Shown in pieces: positions 62,645 to 64,000 of a DNA stretch of 64,000 nt. The first letter of the stretch is position 1; the number at the start of each line of letters is the position of its first letter. The notes beneath the pieces are model-generated. The model did not search any database and was not told the DNA's origin. It worked only from the letters and a program-made list of their open reading frames with translations. Both the position numbers and the translations under genes were made by a program. Source of the stretch: Pontederia crassipes (lineage: Eukaryota; Streptophyta; Magnoliopsida; Commelinales; Pontederiaceae). The stretch lies in NCBI GenBank assembly GCA_030549335.1, contig CM060188.1:14883501-14947500 (forward strand), written 5' to 3'.

Positions 62645-63094
62645 TATTTCGGAATATCCTCGATATCAAATTAATGTTGATACCGACATTTAAGAGAAAT
62701 CGATAAACAGATAGTGGAAGAGTAAAAAGAAATCACACATAGAGAAAAACACATAGATTTTGCATGGTTCAGATATTGTCTCCTACGTCCACGGCCTTTA
62801 TAGAGTTTCACTCTATTCAGATGTCTCAGATCGGATTACAAACATTATCCAGATCTCCATAATATATGGTGCATAACCGCTACCAGATATGTTCCTTGGA
62901 TAACAACTCGGGATAACTGCATATCTTATCCTGATTCTTCAAACTCCATATCTAACAAATAAGGTAGTTATGATATCCACTCAATCTCCCATATTATCAT
63001 TACAAAGAAGTTACAATCTTTCATATTCTTCCTATCATATCTAATAATAAATTAGTTAAGCACATAATCAAGCTCTACCTAACTAACTCCAACA
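62645..63094 (-). repeat. Copia 2 5' LTR
   Basis: 450 bp, next to the primer site. Its gag-proximal end is somewhat altered. Confidence 0.85.
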
Positions 63095-63818
63095 TACTAC
63101 ATATCACGATTGGAGCCACCTCTAGAGTCCACCTACCGATTACTAGCTAGTTGGTGATCCGTGCATACATATGAGAGTGTTGCATTGCATATATGTTTAA
63201 ATAACAATGATTATAAATTGAGTGTAATGATTGTGATTGGAATGTTACATATGTATTTATTACATGTATGAAAATATTGATTTTGATATTATGATTAATG
63301 CATGTATTTTTATGTCTCTCCGAATTTATTAGATAGTAATACATAACTTATGAGTTATCAGCTTACTGAGCTATTATTTGCTCATTGTATTGTTGTACAC
63401 TTTTTTATATCAATAGAACTTTTGGGATCACGATAAATAGTCTTAGCGGAGCGTGAATCCTTTTTGCTACTAAGGTATCGAGAAGTCAAACGTCCCACCA
63501 CGTGTACTAGAAGAAGATTGGTAGCTCTCATATTCTTCTGTTGGGATATAGAGAGAGTTTGATATGTGCAATCTACAAAAAGTAATTTTGTAAATTGTAA
63601 AATGTATATCTTTCATGACTATGTGGTGTAAACACTAGGATTGTTACATGCTCTGAATGATCAATATAAATTGTGTGGTTTGGTTAAATGTGTTATCACT
63701 TTCTTGTATTATCTAGAGGAGTTATGCACATTTTTTAAAAAATATGAAAATATATTTGATCGTTAGTAATCAATCACGAGCTCTGATTTAAACCACCGTT
63801 TAAATCGGGGTCATGACA
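63095..63818 (-). other. Remainder of the interrupted LTR-like block
   Basis: Begins with another GGAGCCACCTCTAGAGTCCACC unit. No coding frame. Confidence 0.5.
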
Positions 63819-64000
63819 TCCCACAACTCCAAATGCGGGCAACATTTGTCATGGCTTGAGTCATGGGAAAGTTTCCACGCCTCGGGCCACAGGAAACATC
63901 TTCCCACAACTTGAGCCGCATGAAACATTTGTCATGGCTTAAGTTCCCACGGCTCTAGTCATGGCAATATTTTCCATGGCTCAAGTCATGAGAACTTCCC
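63819..64000 (+). repeat. Degenerate CATGGCTYRAGTCATG repeats
   Basis: About five diverged units with CATGGCTTGAGTCATGGGAA or TCCCACRRCTTGAGCC run to the window edge. No gene. Confidence 0.6.

Larger units (their letters stand above)
58267..63094 (-). mobile_element. Copia element 2, nearly full length, decayed
   Basis: LTRs 58267-58711 and 62645-63094 (TGTTG..CAACA type). Primer site remnant and polypurine tract lie at the expected inner edges. The complete order gag, protease, integrase, reverse transcriptase, RNase H reads on the minus strand. Domain order and termini fit the Tnt1/Tork-like group. The LTRs differ by roughly 10 percent over the stretch I compared, so it is older than the LARD. 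No clear 5-bp duplication was found. Confidence 0.9.
56834..63818 (-). mobile_element. LTR-like block interrupted by copia 2
   Basis: The plus-strand ends are TGTAATATCCCTAAC and GGGGTCATGACA. Flanks TCTCA (56829-56833) and TCCCA (63819-63823) match 4 of 5. Its 57340-58265 part is the inverted relative of 10010-10980, including the GTGGCTCC repeat units. Without the copia element it is about 2.16 kb, a plausible gypsy solo LTR. No coding sequence of its own. Confidence 0.55.

Overview
This is nuclear DNA of a flowering plant. The AT-rich background, A-type cytochrome P450 genes with a single conserved intron, and CACTA, MULE, hAT, Helitron, copia, gypsy-type and LINE remnants all point that way. 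The GC-rich P450 exons in an AT-rich setting hint at a monocot, but this is only a hint. All identifications come from reading the sequence and from recalled family motifs; no database search was run.

Only one gene looks intact: a CYP71-clan P450 (22040-23699, two exons, 513 aa). Two broken relatives lie downstream (25079-25668 and 30866-31357), so this is a decayed tandem P450 cluster. About 5.1 kb of transposon-derived DNA separates the two relics, and a copia element truncates the last one.

Layout. 1-9605: dispersed repeat R1, a 1.08-kb TIR element, then a MULE with a decayed FAR1-type transposase whose left TIR is split by a CACTA element. 9609-12763: two LTR-like blocks. 12764-19495: repeats R1 and R2, with a 577-bp hAT-type MITE bearing a perfect 8-bp TSD. 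19496-31357: intergenic DNA and the P450 cluster with two more CACTA derivatives. 31347-38935: a decayed copia element carrying a solo LTR, then a LINE whose 5' half is inverted. 39167-42762: a candidate Helitron holding fragments of three unrelated host genes (ACT-repeat protein, RuvB-like 2, AFG1-like ATPase), all in one orientation. 44902-54376: a second candidate Helitron start with an R2R3-MYB fragment. That fragment is split by a gypsy-type solo LTR (TSD GGCGA), which is itself split by a 7.06-kb non-coding LTR element of LARD type (TSD CCATG). 54376-64000: inverted R2, a second MULE copy, a CACTA stub, an LTR-like block and a nested, decayed copia element.

The genes do not form an operon-like system. 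The interest lies in the nested transposon history, which target-site duplications and empty-site copies inside the window partly prove, and in gene-fragment capture by the putative Helitrons.
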